This document shows positions 9,216 through 20,910 of a stretch of DNA of 64,000 nt, piece by piece (positions within the stretch are counted from its first letter, which is position 1; each line of letters starts with the position of its first letter). A program made the translations under genes and the position numbers. Source of the stretch: Anderseniella sp964390445 (GTDB taxonomy: Bacteria; Pseudomonadota; Alphaproteobacteria; Rhizobiales; Aestuariivirgaceae); contig CAYMJJ010000004.1 of the NCBI GenBank assembly GCA_964390445.1, positions 4,110 to 68,109 on the forward strand, read 5' to 3'. The notes beneath the pieces are model-generated. The model had not been told where the DNA came from and searched no databases. It worked only from the letters and a program-made list of their open reading frames with translations.

Positions 9216-10142
9216 ATGAACTACATGAAGACCGCAGTACTGCTGGCCGGCATGACGGCCCTGTTTCTCGGCATTGGTTACATGATTGGCGGCGAGGCCG
9301 GCATGCTCATGGCATTGGTGTTTTCCGTCGGCACCAACATGTTCGCCTACTGGAATTCCGACAAGATGGTGCTGCGGATGCATGGCGCGACACCCGCCAG
9401 CGAGAGCCAGTTTCCTGAATTGCATGACATGGTGGCACGGTTGGCAGACAACGCCGGCCTGCCGATGCCCAAGGTCTATGTCATGGACAACCCGCAGCCC
9501 AATGCCTTTGCAACGGGGCGCAACCCCGAGAATGCCGCCGTAGCCGCAACCACCGGACTGTTGCAGTCGCTGAGCTACGATGAAGTCGAAGGCGTGATGG
9601 CGCACGAACTGGCGCACATCCAGAACCGTGACACGCTGATCATGACAGTAACCGCCACCATCGCTGGTGCTGTTTCCATGCTGGCCCAGTTCGGCATGTT
9701 CTTCGGTGGTCGCAGCCGGGACAATCCGTTCGGCGCAATCGGCACCATCGCCATGGTTATCCTGGCACCGATTGCCGCCATGCTGGTCCAGATGGCGATC
9801 AGCCGGACCCGCGAGTATGCCGCCGACCGGCGCGGTGCGGAAATCTGTGGCAAGCCGCAAGCCCTTGCCTCGGCCCTGGCAAACATCGCAAATGCAGCGC
9901 GGCGAATCGAGAACGATAGCGCCGAAGCAAATCCGGCAACGGCACACATGTTCATTATCAATCCTCTGTCGGGCGCGCGCATGGACAACCTCTTTTCCAC
10001 CCACCCCGATACCCAGAACCGGATTGACGCCTTGGCGCAGATGATCGGCGAGATCTCCCCCACCAACCGGCAACCGGCGCGTCAGGGACCCTGGTCATCC
10101 GCTTCCGGCGGCCGGACAGACCAGTCTGGTCCGTGGGGATGA
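9216..10142 (+). CDS. htpX: Inner-membrane zinc metalloprotease HtpX
   Basis: M48B protease involved in quality control of membrane proteins. The protein is 308 residues with N-terminal transmembrane segments (about residues 5-21 and 24-40), the zinc motif HELAH at 130-134, further hydrophobic segments at about 147-165 and 180-200, and the third ligand Glu in REYAADR. The start at ATG 9216 (MNYMKTA) gives the family's usual N-terminus; the upstream in-frame ATG 9183 is less likely. Its stop overlaps the start of the next gene (ATGA), pointing to translational coupling. Confidence 0.95.
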   Translation: MNYMKTAVLLAGMTALFLGIGYMIGGEAGMLMALVFSVGTNMFAYWNSDKMVLRMHGATPASESQFPELHDMVARLADNAGLPMPKVYVMDNPQPNAFATGRNPENAAVAATTGLLQSLSYDEVEGVMAHELAHIQNRDTLIMTVTATIAGAVSMLAQFGMFFGGRSRDNPFGAIGTIAMVILAPIAAMLVQMAISRTREYAADRRGAEICGKPQALASALANIANAARRIENDSAEANPATAHMFIINPLSGARMDNLFSTHPDTQNRIDALAQMIGEISPTNRQPARQGPWSSASGGRTDQSGPWG

Positions 10143-11467
10143 GTGCTGAGGGAGGCTTGAGCCAGTTCAGCGGGATTGCAGCCCGCCAGGCAGCAGTGGA
10201 CATGGTCTGCGCCGTGATGTGGCGAGGACAGTTTCTCGACGAAGCACTGGATGAGGCGGCAAGCGCCATTGATGATGCGCGTGACCGTGGATTTGCCCGC
10301 CTTCTGGCGGCCACCGCGTTGCGGCGCAAGGGCCAGATCGATCGGTCACTCAGCCGGTTTCTTGAACGGCCGCTTGACCGCCGGTCCGGCCCGGTTCGAG
10401 CGATATTGCTGGTTGGCGCTGCCCAGCTGATGTTCCTGGGTGTAGAGCCCCACGCGGCCATCAGTACTGCGGTCGATATCGCGGCTAGGCACAAGGAAGC
10501 CAGGCGCTTCAAGGCACTGATCAACGCAGTGCTGCGCCAGGTTGCCGCAAATCTCGATGAGCTGATCGCCGGTCTGCCACCAGCACTGGACAACCTGCCG
10601 CAATGGCTGGAAACAAGGTTGCGGGCAGACCTTGGGCAGGCAACAGCCGGCCTTGTGGCAGAAGCGCATCTGGTGCAGGCCGATCTCGACCTCTCCCTGA
10701 AATCACCCGATGCCGCAGCCGAACTTGTTGCCGCCGGCGGACACCTGTTACCCACCGGGTCAGTACGTTTCCCTGTGCCCTATCCGGCAATACCGGACCT
10801 GCCCGGTTATGCGGAAGGCAACTGGTGGGTTCAAGATGCCGCTGCCGCGTTGCCGGCGCGCCTGCTCGGGAACGTTTCGGGGGCGAAAGTACTTGACATG
10901 TGCGCTGCACCTGGCGGCAAGACCCTGCAACTGGCCACCGCCGGGGCTGACGTGACCGCACTGGACATTTCCGAACAACGGTTGGTTAGGGTCCATGAAA
11001 ATCTGGCCCGCACCTGCCTTGCCGCAACGTGTGTGGCCCATGATGCAGCCACCTATGAACCGGACGCACTGTTCGATGCAATATTGCTGGATGCACCTTG
11101 CTCGGCAACCGGCACCATCCGCCGTCATCCGGAACTGCCCTGGGTGCGCCAGCCAGACGATATCGCCGGACTGGTGGCGCAACAACGCGTGCTGCTGCGC
11201 GTTGCGGCGACCATGCTCAAGCCCGGAGGCACCCTGGTTTACGCTGTGTGTTCGTTGCTGGCCGAGGAAGGCCCCAAGCAGGTGCAGGCGTTTCTCAATG
11301 ACCGCCGCGACTTTGCCCGGTCGGAAATCAACGCCGAATCACTTGGGCTGGACGATGCCAAGGTGACGAAACGGGGTGATCTGCGCACGCTCCCTTGCAT
11401 GAGCCTTGCCGGTCATGCCGGCCTGGACGGCTTTTACGCCGCCCGCCTGATCCGCGCCGCGGACTGA
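10139..11467 (+). CDS. rsmB: RsmB/NOP-family RNA (cytosine-5) methyltransferase
   Basis: A 442-residue protein with an N-terminal NusB-like RNA-binding domain (about residues 10-140) and a C-terminal SAM-dependent methyltransferase domain. SAM motif I DMCAAPGGKT starts at residue 253, the catalytic region has LDAPCSATGT with Cys after Pro, and a second cysteine is in AVCSLL. RsmB methylates C967 of 16S rRNA in E. coli; the exact position here is inferred. It starts at ATG 10139 inside the ATGA overlap with htpX; a GTG two codons earlier is also possible. Confidence 0.9.
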   Translation: MSAEGGLSQFSGIAARQAAVDMVCAVMWRGQFLDEALDEAASAIDDARDRGFARLLAATALRRKGQIDRSLSRFLERPLDRRSGPVRAILLVGAAQLMFLGVEPHAAISTAVDIAARHKEARRFKALINAVLRQVAANLDELIAGLPPALDNLPQWLETRLRADLGQATAGLVAEAHLVQADLDLSLKSPDAAAELVAAGGHLLPTGSVRFPVPYPAIPDLPGYAEGNWWVQDAAAALPARLLGNVSGAKVLDMCAAPGGKTLQLATAGADVTALDISEQRLVRVHENLARTCLAATCVAHDAATYEPDALFDAILLDAPCSATGTIRRHPELPWVRQPDDIAGLVAQQRVLLRVAATMLKPGGTLVYAVCSLLAEEGPKQVQAFLNDRRDFARSEINAESLGLDDAKVTKRGDLRTLPCMSLAGHAGLDGFYAARLIRAAD

Positions 11468-11592
11468 TACAGCACGTTATCAATTCATTAACGATCTCCG
11501 GGTTCAAATGGCTGTCCGACGGTTCTGACCGGCGTGCCTTCGTTCGAGTGGGCCGCCAGCCAGGCTCAGCTCCTGAAAGCAGCCCCTGCCCC

Positions 11593-13350
11593 ATGACGTT
11601 CGCCGCCGCAGACCTGACCTCGCTTGCCAGCATGACCAGCCGCCAACTGGTGGACCGGGGCATGCGCATGGTGTCGTCACGCGTGCCCAGTGTGCACATG
11701 GCCAAGGCAACAGGCCTCGGCCTCGTCCTGCCTGTGCTGAGTGGTGGCGATGCCTCCAATGCGCCGGATTTGTACCGCGGTATATTCGAAATGGGAGGAT
11801 GCCGCGTCATCCTGCGTGGTGCCTCTGTGTATTCGCTGCACGATCCGCGCCCGGCCGCCTTCGACGACGCCTTGCATTCATTCCATTACCTGCACGACCT
11901 GCGCACAGCCGACGGGCAACTTTACCGAGCCTTTGCTCGCGGTCTCGTGACGGAATGGCAGGAAGAACGCGCCTACAAGCTGGCATCTGCCCGCAATGGT
12001 GGAACCCTGGCGGCCCGGGTGATCAACTGGATCCAGTGCGCGCCATTCCTGTTGAACGGTGCAAGCCGTAGTTTTGAGGCCCAGTTCTTCGCCAGCCTGA
12101 CATCGCAGGTCCGCTTGTTGATGCGCCATGGTCAATCAGTGCAGTTGCCGGCCGGCCGGCTGATGTCGGCCATCGCAATGGCTTACGGCAGCTTTGGCAC
12201 CACCGGCATGGAAGCCGCCCAGAAGACCGCGCTGCAGCGACTTGCAAGTGAACTCGATCAGCAGATACTCGCCGACGGCGGCCACGTTTCACGCAATGGC
12301 GAAGTGCTATGCGATCTGCTGGCATTGCTGCTGCCGCTGCGCAGCGCGATGCAGGCAGCCTACATCGAAGTACCCCACACCATCAGTGCCGCCATCGAGC
12401 GCATGATTCCGATGCTGCGCTTCCTGCGCCATGCTGACGGACGCCTTGCAGCCTTCCAGGGTGTCGCGCGCACGCACCGGGGCAGGGTCAAGGCCATACT
12501 GGACGCCGATACGATTGGTGGCCGCCCGCTTGTCCACGCACAGCAATCCGGCTTCGCAAGACTTGCCCACGGCAATACCACGCTGATCATGGATACCGGC
12601 CAACCTGCATTGCCCGGCCATACCGATCTCGCAGCCGCTTCTACGCTGGCATTCGAGCTGTGCGATGGCGGCAACCGCATCGTCGTCAACTGTGGCAACC
12701 GCCCAATGCGCGATGCACAATGGCAACTTGCCGCCCGGCAGACCTCGGCTCATTCAACCATCTGTCTGGATGGCGCAGACACCAGCGCCGTGATCGACTC
12801 GTCGCTGGTGCGCCGCATCTTCAGCAATGCTGCGCTGTTGCCGCGCGGCACGGTCGAGGCTGATGTCAGCACCGATGAACCCGGCAGCATGATCAATGCG
12901 CAGCACACCTGCTATGAACGCGACTTTGGTCTTGCAGTACAGCGGCGCATCTTCATGTGCAGTGATGGCGCTGACGTGCGCGGCGAAGACAACTTCGTCG
13001 AGACGGGTAATTTCGATCCGGACAACGCCCGTCCGGAATTCAGCATCCGCTTCCACCTGCACCCTGCCGTGAAAGCCAATCTGTCGCGCGATGGCGCAAG
13101 CGTCATGTTGGTGCTGCCCAACAAGACTGGCTGGAAGTTCTCGGCCCGGGGTGGCCGACTGGCACTGGAACCGAGCATCTACCTGCCGGACATGCGCAAC
13201 CCCAGGCCAAGCGAGCAGATCGTCATCTCCGGAATCGCGGGACGGCCCGGCCGCCTGCAATGGGCGTTCAAGCGCATTCGCAAGACGGCATCAAAGACTT
13301 CACGCCCGCAACCCGGTGATGCGCCTGAACTGCCACTGGATGCGGGATAA
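11593..13350 (+). CDS. Heparinase II/III family protein
   Basis: The protein of about 585 residues has an all-alpha N-terminal half (YSLHDPRPAAFDDALHSFHYLHDL) and a C-terminal heparinase II/III-like beta domain with the AHSTICLDGADTS signature. The family includes polysaccharide lyases acting on uronic-acid polymers, but alphaproteobacterial members next to rsmB and purH have no confirmed substrate. No signal peptide is evident from ATG 11593. The frame is open upstream to 11395, overlapping rsmB, so the start is uncertain. Its placement between rsmB and purH suggests an operon, not a carbohydrate-use locus. Confidence 0.85.
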   Translation: MTFAAADLTSLASMTSRQLVDRGMRMVSSRVPSVHMAKATGLGLVLPVLSGGDASNAPDLYRGIFEMGGCRVILRGASVYSLHDPRPAAFDDALHSFHYLHDLRTADGQLYRAFARGLVTEWQEERAYKLASARNGGTLAARVINWIQCAPFLLNGASRSFEAQFFASLTSQVRLLMRHGQSVQLPAGRLMSAIAMAYGSFGTTGMEAAQKTALQRLASELDQQILADGGHVSRNGEVLCDLLALLLPLRSAMQAAYIEVPHTISAAIERMIPMLRFLRHADGRLAAFQGVARTHRGRVKAILDADTIGGRPLVHAQQSGFARLAHGNTTLIMDTGQPALPGHTDLAAASTLAFELCDGGNRIVVNCGNRPMRDAQWQLAARQTSAHSTICLDGADTSAVIDSSLVRRIFSNAALLPRGTVEADVSTDEPGSMINAQHTCYERDFGLAVQRRIFMCSDGADVRGEDNFVETGNFDPDNARPEFSIRFHLHPAVKANLSRDGASVMLVLPNKTGWKFSARGGRLALEPSIYLPDMRNPRPSEQIVISGIAGRPGRLQWAFKRIRKTASKTSRPQPGDAPELPLDAG

Positions 13351-13432
13351 GCCCGCCATACGCTATTCAGCTTGAACAGATCGCATGGTAACCCTGATCT
13401 TCAATCGAACAAGATCAGCGGAAACCCTTCCC

Positions 13433-15013
<1,581 letters not shown>

Positions 15014-15059
15014 GTTCAAACCTACTAAAGTTTCAACCGGCATTATGGGAGACAGGTAA

Positions 15060-15380
15060 ATGCTTGTGACCACAACAAACACGATCGAGGGCCGCCGCAT
15101 CGTTTCGTACAAGGGGCTTGTTGCTGGCGAAGCCATCCTGGGCGCCAACCTGTTCCGCGACCTGTTCGCCTCAATCCGCGATATCGTTGGTGGCCGCTCC
15201 GGAGCATATGAAAAGGTACTCAACGATGCCCGCGAAACGGCAATTGCAGAACTGACCGACAAGGCAGCGGCTCTTGGCGCCAATGCCGTCATCGGCGTTG
15301 ACATTGACTATGAAACAGTCGGCCAGAACGGTTCGATGCTCATGGTGACCGCCGCTGGAACGGCCGTAATCGTCGAGTAG
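15060..15380 (+). CDS. YbjQ/UPF0145 family protein
   Basis: A 106-residue protein matching the YbjQ (UPF0145, Pfam YbjQ_1) family: LVTTTNTIEGRRI near the start, the Gly-rich SGAYEKVLNDARE centre and LGANAVIGVDIDYE near the end. The family forms pentameric rings of small alpha/beta domains and has no firmly assigned function. A GGGAGACAGG ribosome-binding region precedes the ATG. It lies 46 bp after purH and converges on the gdh gene. Confidence 0.9.
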   Translation: MLVTTTNTIEGRRIVSYKGLVAGEAILGANLFRDLFASIRDIVGGRSGAYEKVLNDARETAIAELTDKAAALGANAVIGVDIDYETVGQNGSMLMVTAAGTAVIVE

Positions 15381-15403
15381 CCTCGCTGCGGACTTGATCT
15401 CGC

Positions 15404-18400
15404 CTAGACGCTGGTCAGGCCGCTTATCTGGCTGGCGATGACGGCAAACTTCGCCAGCGTGAAATCAGGTTCACTGGCGATCCGCCGCACCTCCACGCCG
15501 GTTTCTTCAAGGCGCGTGCGTCGTTCTCCGGTCGACTTGTCTGTCACCTGCTCACTGGTGATTGCCCGCATGGCGCGGGTCACGGTGCTGATGATGCCAT
15601 CGATAGCCTGCCTGTCATACTCGCTATCAGCAGACAAGCTGCGTGCGCCTGCGAGAATCCGGTCGAGTCCAAGCTGGGCTGCAATGGTGAAGTAACTGTC
15701 AGCAACATCGGCGACAGCATTGTTCGTGACATGCGCGATCCGCACAACATCCAGCCCGCGTACGAGGTGGCGTACACCAGCCACACGAACCGCTACAGAC
15801 CTGTCGACACCCAGACTGGTCAGTTCGCGTGTGTCATTGTCGAGTTCGGAAACAAGGTCTTCCGGCAAGATGGAACGCAGCCGATCTGCAATGCGCGTCA
15901 GGCCCTTTCCATAACGCTCGACGAGGGGCGACAGGTCATCGCCGCTGGTCTCGTTGGCTGCGAACCAGCCCGTCGCATGGCGCAGGGCTGATCTCAGCGA
16001 TTCATACAGTTCAAGCTGGCGATCACCATCGATTTTGCAATCAAGGTCGTCTATTGCTTCATTCAGTTGCGTAAAGCCAAAACTGTCTCGTGCCAGAACA
16101 TAATGACGTGCTGCCTGCGCAGCGTTGATCCCGGCATCGTGCACAAGGTCAAACAGGAAAAGCGGGCCGCACCGGTTGACGATCGAGTTGGCCAGCAGCG
16201 TCGAAACGATTTCCGCCCGCAGCTTGTGATTGCTGATCTCGTCGGGGAACGACTTCGCCATCCGCATCGGGAAGTATCTGAATAGCTCCTTTTCAAGATA
16301 CGGATCGGCCGCAACATTGCCCGCCATCAGATCATTGAACAGCAGGATTTTCGCATAGGACACCAGCACCGCAAGCTCCGGTCGCGTCACCTGCCCACCC
16401 GCATTGAGCCGCTGGTCCAGTTCATCAGGCTGCGGCAAATACTCGATCTGGCGATCAAGCCCGCCACGTGTTTCAAGTACCCGGAACAGCCGGCGAAGAC
16501 CGGCCCTGTCGATCGCAACACCCCGCTCTGCCAGCGCAACGCAAAGGGTCTGCAGGTAGTTGTTGCGCAACACCAGGTCGGCAACCTCGTCGGTCATCGC
16601 CGCGAGCAGCTTGTTTCGCTTGGCGCGCGTAAGCTTTCCGGCAGCTTCGGCTTCGCCCAGGGCGATCTTGATGTTGACCTCGACGTCGGACGAGTTGACG
16701 CCACCTGAATTGTCGATGGCGTCTGTGTTGAGGCGACCGCCATGACGCGCAAACTCAACACGGCCAAGCTGGGTCATGCCGAGATTTGCGCCTTCGCCGA
16801 TGACCTTTACGTTCAGCTGGTCTGCCGAGATCCGAAGGCCATCATTGGCCTTGTCGCCGGCATCTGCGTTGGTTTCGGAGCTGGCCTTGACGTAGGTGCC
16901 GATGCCACCAAACCACAGAAGATCGGCTTCGCACTTCAGGATCGCGGTGATCAGTTCGGCAGGTGTCAGCTGTTGCGCCTCCACCTTGAGCAGCGACCGG
17001 ATTTCCGGCGTCAGTGGAATCTGCTTCTGGGCGCGGGAGAACACCCCGCCACCCTTGCTGATCAGCGACTTGTCGTAATCCTGCCAGCTGGACCGCGGCA
17101 ATTCGAACAGCCGTTGACGTTCGGCATGGCTGGTTGCGGGATCAGGGTCGGGATCAATGAAAATGTCGCGATGATCGAACGCTGCAAGCAGTCGTGTCTG
17201 CTTCGACAACAGCATGCCATTACCAAACACGTCGCCTGACATGTCGCCCACGCCGATGGCCGTGAAGGGTTCGTTCTGGATGTCCCGGTTCAGTTCACGG
17301 AAGTGGCGCTTGACCGCTTCCCAGCCTCCGCGCGCGGTAATGCCCATCTTCTTGTGATCATATCCGGCCGAGCCGCCCGATGCGAACGCATCGTCAAGCC
17401 AGAACCCTGCATCCTGCGCAATGGAATTGGCGACATCGGAAAACGCGGCCGTACCCTTGTCGGCTGCAACCACCAGGTAGGGGTCATCCTCGTCGTGGCG
17501 CACGATGCCTTCAGGCGGTATGACTTCACCGCCACGGGTGTTGTCCGTCACCGACAAAAGGCTCGCCACGAAGCTCTTGTAGGCTTTTGTGCCGGCCGCA
17601 TAGATGTCATCACGCGTGCCAACCTCAGGCAATTGCCGCGGCACGAACCCACCTTTTGCACCCAGCGGCACGATGACCGAATTTTTCACGTTCTGCGCCT
17701 TCGCGAGACCGAGCACCTCCGTGCGGAAATCAGCCGCGCGGTCAGACCAGCGCAACCCGCCGCGGGCAATCTTGCCACCGCGCAAGTGCACGCCTTCCAC
17801 CAGCGTGGAATGCACGAAGATTTCTGCGAACGGCACCGGCGCGGGAATGCCCGGCACATCCTTGCTCTTGATTTTCATCGCGAGCGCTATGGGAATGTCG
17901 CCCTGCAGCTTGTCCAGAACGAAGAAGTTGGTGCGCACTATCGCGGCTATGACACCGCCCAGGTGGCGGATGATGCGGTCATCGTCAAGGCTGGGCACAT
18001 TCTCCAGCTCCGTTTCGATGCTCGCCATCAGCGCGGCCTGCTTCTTGTCGCGGGCCTTGATTGAATCCGGCGCGCCTGCGCCCGTCTTGAAGCGAGTATC
18101 GAAGACTTCGACCAGCAGCCTGGCAAGGCCGCTGTGCTTCAGCAAAGTCTGGGCGATCGCCGTGAGCGTATAGGGAAAGCCGGTCTGGCGCAGATACCGC
18201 GCGCAGGTTCGCAGAGCCATGACGTGACGCCAGTCCAGATCGGCTGCCAGCACCAGCGCGTTGAGCCGGTCATCATCTGCCTTGCCATTCCATACCGCCA
18301 TGAAACAGTCTTCGAGTGCTGCAAACGACGACGGCTTGATCGGCCTTGCATCATAGGCATCCAGCGACACCTCGTGGATATAAACGGCATCGACACCGTT

Positions 18401-20176
18401 CTTGGCGTCAGGCCGCACGATATAGGTGTTCTCGTCCAGCGCCTTGAGACCCATGTTCTCTAGCAGCGGCAATCGTGCAGACAGTGGCACGGCCTCATTG
18501 CGGTGATACAGCTTGAGGCGGATGGATGCGTGGTTGTCACGGGCCGGCATGAACTCGACCAGTGCACCGCTGTCATCATGCAGGCTCTCCATCTCCGAAA
18601 TGTCGTGCAGCGCTTCGGTAATGGAAGTATCCGCCTGATAAGCCGATGCGAATGCAGAGGTATAGACAGACGTCAACCGGGCGGCATCCTCCATCTCTGC
18701 GGCTCGCAGGGCTTCAACAAGCTCGTCATCCCAGCGCCTTGACGCTTCAACAATCTCGTGCTCGATCCGGAGTGCGTCAGGGTGACTTTCTTCGCCGTGT
18801 CCCCAACTCACGATGAACCTGACTCGCACCAGGGTCCCTTCGCTGAAGTTAGGCAGGAACTCGATCACCTTGCCATTGCAGTGCCGTTCCAGGATCTTCC
18901 CCGCCTTTTCGCGAAGCTCGGACGTAAAACGGTCGCGCGGGAAATACACATAGGCAATGGCATAGCGCGAGAACCGGTCTAGCCGGATGAACAGCCGGGT
19001 TCGGGGCCGTTCCTGCAGCCGCCACATGCCCATGGCCAGCGGCTCCAGCTCATCCACGTCGATCTGGAACAGATCATCACGCGACATTGTTTCAAGCACA
19101 TTCAGCAGGCCCTTGCCGGAGTGACCACTGGGCGACAGGTTGGTGCGCAACATCACCTGTGCAATCTTGCGCTTCAGAATCGGAATGCTGGTCGCGGACT
19201 CGGTGTAGGCGCGCGAGGTGAACAGGCCGACAATGCGCAGCTCACCCCTGATCTGGCCTGCATCGTCGTACTCGTGAATGCCGATGTAATCCATCACAAC
19301 ACAGCGGTGGACGCGGGCCACGAGGTCGGACTTTTCGATCAGGACGGCACGGTCCTGCTGGTAGCGTGACACATCGCGGCGCTCGGCGTTCTGAAAGACC
19401 TCTTTGGAATCCAGCCTCAAAACGCCCAGTGCCGTTTCTGGCTCGGGCTTGATCTGCCGGGCATCGCCCTCGCCGCCGACCACGTAATGCGCCATGCCGA
19501 GAAACGTGAACCGGTCATTGAGAATCCACGACAGGAACTCCACCGATTCGCTGATAACGGCGGTCGACAATGGCGTCGATCCATTGCGCAAACCATCAAT
19601 CTGTCTTTGCACCGCATGCCGCATCGGTTGCCAGTCGACAACAGCAGCGCGCACTTCTGCGAGAACCGCGCTGATCTCCCTGGTCAGTTCTTCCTGCTCC
19701 GCCTCGCCGTCCACCCGCTCCAGGTGAATATGAATGTAGCTTTCCCGCGCAACATCTTCCCCGGCAGAACCTGCCTCAACCAGTTCCAGCAACTGGCCCT
19801 TGCCATCCCTGCGCACCGTGAACACAGGATGCAGAACAGTGCTGACCTGCAGACCGGCCATCGACAGGGTGTTCACCACCGAGTCTACCAGGAACGGCAT
19901 GTCGTCGTTGACGATCTCCAGGACAGATCTCTTTGCGAGTGCGTCCGATTGCCGGTCCGGATTCTCCAGCCTGATGCCAACCTTGCCCGGTCGCCTTGCG
20001 GCCAGGAAATCCGCAGCCCGCTGGATTACCCAGTCAATATCGCCCTTGGACAGGCCCTCAAGGTCTTCACTGGCGGCTTCCTTGAGCAGTAACCGTCCGA
20101 TGTCACCCGACTTGGCGAAGGTTTCCTTGTGCGTGCCGCCAGTCTTGCTGTTGCCTTTTCTTGATGTTGTTGACAT
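15404..20176 (-). CDS. Large NAD-specific glutamate dehydrogenase
   Basis: A 1,590-residue enzyme of the 180-kDa NAD-GDH class, which oxidatively deaminates glutamate to 2-oxoglutarate and ammonium. The long N-terminal region contains ACT-like regulatory segments (for example LEIVNDDMPFLVDSVV) and the catalytic core lies at about residues 750-1250 (KGGFVPRQLP, then GDMSGDVFGNGMLLS and GEGANLGMTQLGR). I moved the start to ATG 20176, which follows GGAGG at a spacing of about 12, instead of the open frame to 20245. It faces the AhpD-like gene across a 107-bp divergent gap. It has the same nitrogen link as glnK-amtB further right. Confidence 0.95.
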   Translation of the reverse strand: MSTTSRKGNSKTGGTHKETFAKSGDIGRLLLKEAASEDLEGLSKGDIDWVIQRAADFLAARRPGKVGIRLENPDRQSDALAKRSVLEIVNDDMPFLVDSVVNTLSMAGLQVSTVLHPVFTVRRDGKGQLLELVEAGSAGEDVARESYIHIHLERVDGEAEQEELTREISAVLAEVRAAVVDWQPMRHAVQRQIDGLRNGSTPLSTAVISESVEFLSWILNDRFTFLGMAHYVVGGEGDARQIKPEPETALGVLRLDSKEVFQNAERRDVSRYQQDRAVLIEKSDLVARVHRCVVMDYIGIHEYDDAGQIRGELRIVGLFTSRAYTESATSIPILKRKIAQVMLRTNLSPSGHSGKGLLNVLETMSRDDLFQIDVDELEPLAMGMWRLQERPRTRLFIRLDRFSRYAIAYVYFPRDRFTSELREKAGKILERHCNGKVIEFLPNFSEGTLVRVRFIVSWGHGEESHPDALRIEHEIVEASRRWDDELVEALRAAEMEDAARLTSVYTSAFASAYQADTSITEALHDISEMESLHDDSGALVEFMPARDNHASIRLKLYHRNEAVPLSARLPLLENMGLKALDENTYIVRPDAKNGVDAVYIHEVSLDAYDARPIKPSSFAALEDCFMAVWNGKADDDRLNALVLAADLDWRHVMALRTCARYLRQTGFPYTLTAIAQTLLKHSGLARLLVEVFDTRFKTGAGAPDSIKARDKKQAALMASIETELENVPSLDDDRIIRHLGGVIAAIVRTNFFVLDKLQGDIPIALAMKIKSKDVPGIPAPVPFAEIFVHSTLVEGVHLRGGKIARGGLRWSDRAADFRTEVLGLAKAQNVKNSVIVPLGAKGGFVPRQLPEVGTRDDIYAAGTKAYKSFVASLLSVTDNTRGGEVIPPEGIVRHDEDDPYLVVAADKGTAAFSDVANSIAQDAGFWLDDAFASGGSAGYDHKKMGITARGGWEAVKRHFRELNRDIQNEPFTAIGVGDMSGDVFGNGMLLSKQTRLLAAFDHRDIFIDPDPDPATSHAERQRLFELPRSSWQDYDKSLISKGGGVFSRAQKQIPLTPEIRSLLKVEAQQLTPAELITAILKCEADLLWFGGIGTYVKASSETNADAGDKANDGLRISADQLNVKVIGEGANLGMTQLGRVEFARHGGRLNTDAIDNSGGVNSSDVEVNIKIALGEAEAAGKLTRAKRNKLLAAMTDEVADLVLRNNYLQTLCVALAERGVAIDRAGLRRLFRVLETRGGLDRQIEYLPQPDELDQRLNAGGQVTRPELAVLVSYAKILLFNDLMAGNVAADPYLEKELFRYFPMRMAKSFPDEISNHKLRAEIVSTLLANSIVNRCGPLFLFDLVHDAGINAAQAARHYVLARDSFGFTQLNEAIDDLDCKIDGDRQLELYESLRSALRHATGWFAANETSGDDLSPLVERYGKGLTRIADRLRSILPEDLVSELDNDTRELTSLGVDRSVAVRVAGVRHLVRGLDVVRIAHVTNNAVADVADSYFTIAAQLGLDRILAGARSLSADSEYDRQAIDGIISTVTRAMRAITSEQVTDKSTGERRTRLEETGVEVRRIASEPDFTLAKFAVIASQISGLTSV

Positions 20177-20283
20177 GCGTTGTGCCGACCTCCGTTTCAG
20201 ACTGGCTGAAAAGCCACCATAGGCGCTAACGTGGCATATCACCATGTTTGCGGCATCCGCATGACAGCATACAGGAGTACATC

Positions 20284-20862
20284 ATGGAACCGCCATCAAC
20301 CGATCCCACTGCCCTCCAACTTGATCCGGCGAGCGAGTTGACCGAGCACCAGCAAGCCTATTTCGCCAAATGCAACGAGAAGCTCGGTTTCGTGCCGAAC
20401 GTGCTGCGTGCTTACGCCTTTGCACCGAAGAAGTTGCAGGCATTTGCGGACATGTACAACGACCTGATGCTGGGTGAGTCAAACCTGTCAAAGTTGGAGC
20501 GCGAGCTGATTGCCGTAGCGGTATCGAGTGTCAACCAGTGCTACTACTGCCTGACTGCCCACGGGGCTGCCGTGCGTCAACTGTCCGGCCAGCCGTCACT
20601 TGGCGAGCAAATGGTGATGAACTACCGCGCCGCACGGCAACTCACGCAGAAGCAGCATGCCATGCTCGATTTCGCCGACAAGCTGACCCGCACACCCCAT
20701 GCGATGACTGAAGCAGACCGGCAACAGCTGCGTGAGGCAGGATACTCGGACCGGGATATCTGGGACATTGCGTCGGTGGCGAGCTTCTTCAACATGTCGA
20801 ACCGCATGGCTGCAGCAGTGGACATGCGGCCCAATGACGAGTATCACGCGCAGGCCCGCTAG
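20284..20862 (+). CDS. AhpD-like peroxidase-related protein (CMD family)
   Basis: A 192-residue alpha-helical protein of the carboxymuconolactone decarboxylase/AhpD superfamily. The redox motif is QCYYCLTAH: cysteines 86 and 89 with His 93, and a Glu in the preceding helix (LERELIAV), which together form the AhpD proton-relay pattern. This subgroup is usually called uncharacterised peroxidase-related enzyme; peroxide reduction is inferred. ATG 20284 is preceded by ACAGGAGTACATC, a good ribosome-binding site, and is preferred to the upstream 20248. Confidence 0.88.
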   Translation: MEPPSTDPTALQLDPASELTEHQQAYFAKCNEKLGFVPNVLRAYAFAPKKLQAFADMYNDLMLGESNLSKLERELIAVAVSSVNQCYYCLTAHGAAVRQLSGQPSLGEQMVMNYRAARQLTQKQHAMLDFADKLTRTPHAMTEADRQQLREAGYSDRDIWDIASVASFFNMSNRMAAAVDMRPNDEYHAQAR

Positions 20863-20910
20863 TTCGGGCCAGTCAACCCCCTGTATCGACAACAGCAGAA
20901 ACGCGCGCAA

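Noticed and set aside
9069..10073. Leftward open frame of 334 codons opposite htpX
   Set aside because: Antisense to a gene with an intact zinc motif; His/Gly-rich with no recognisable domain.
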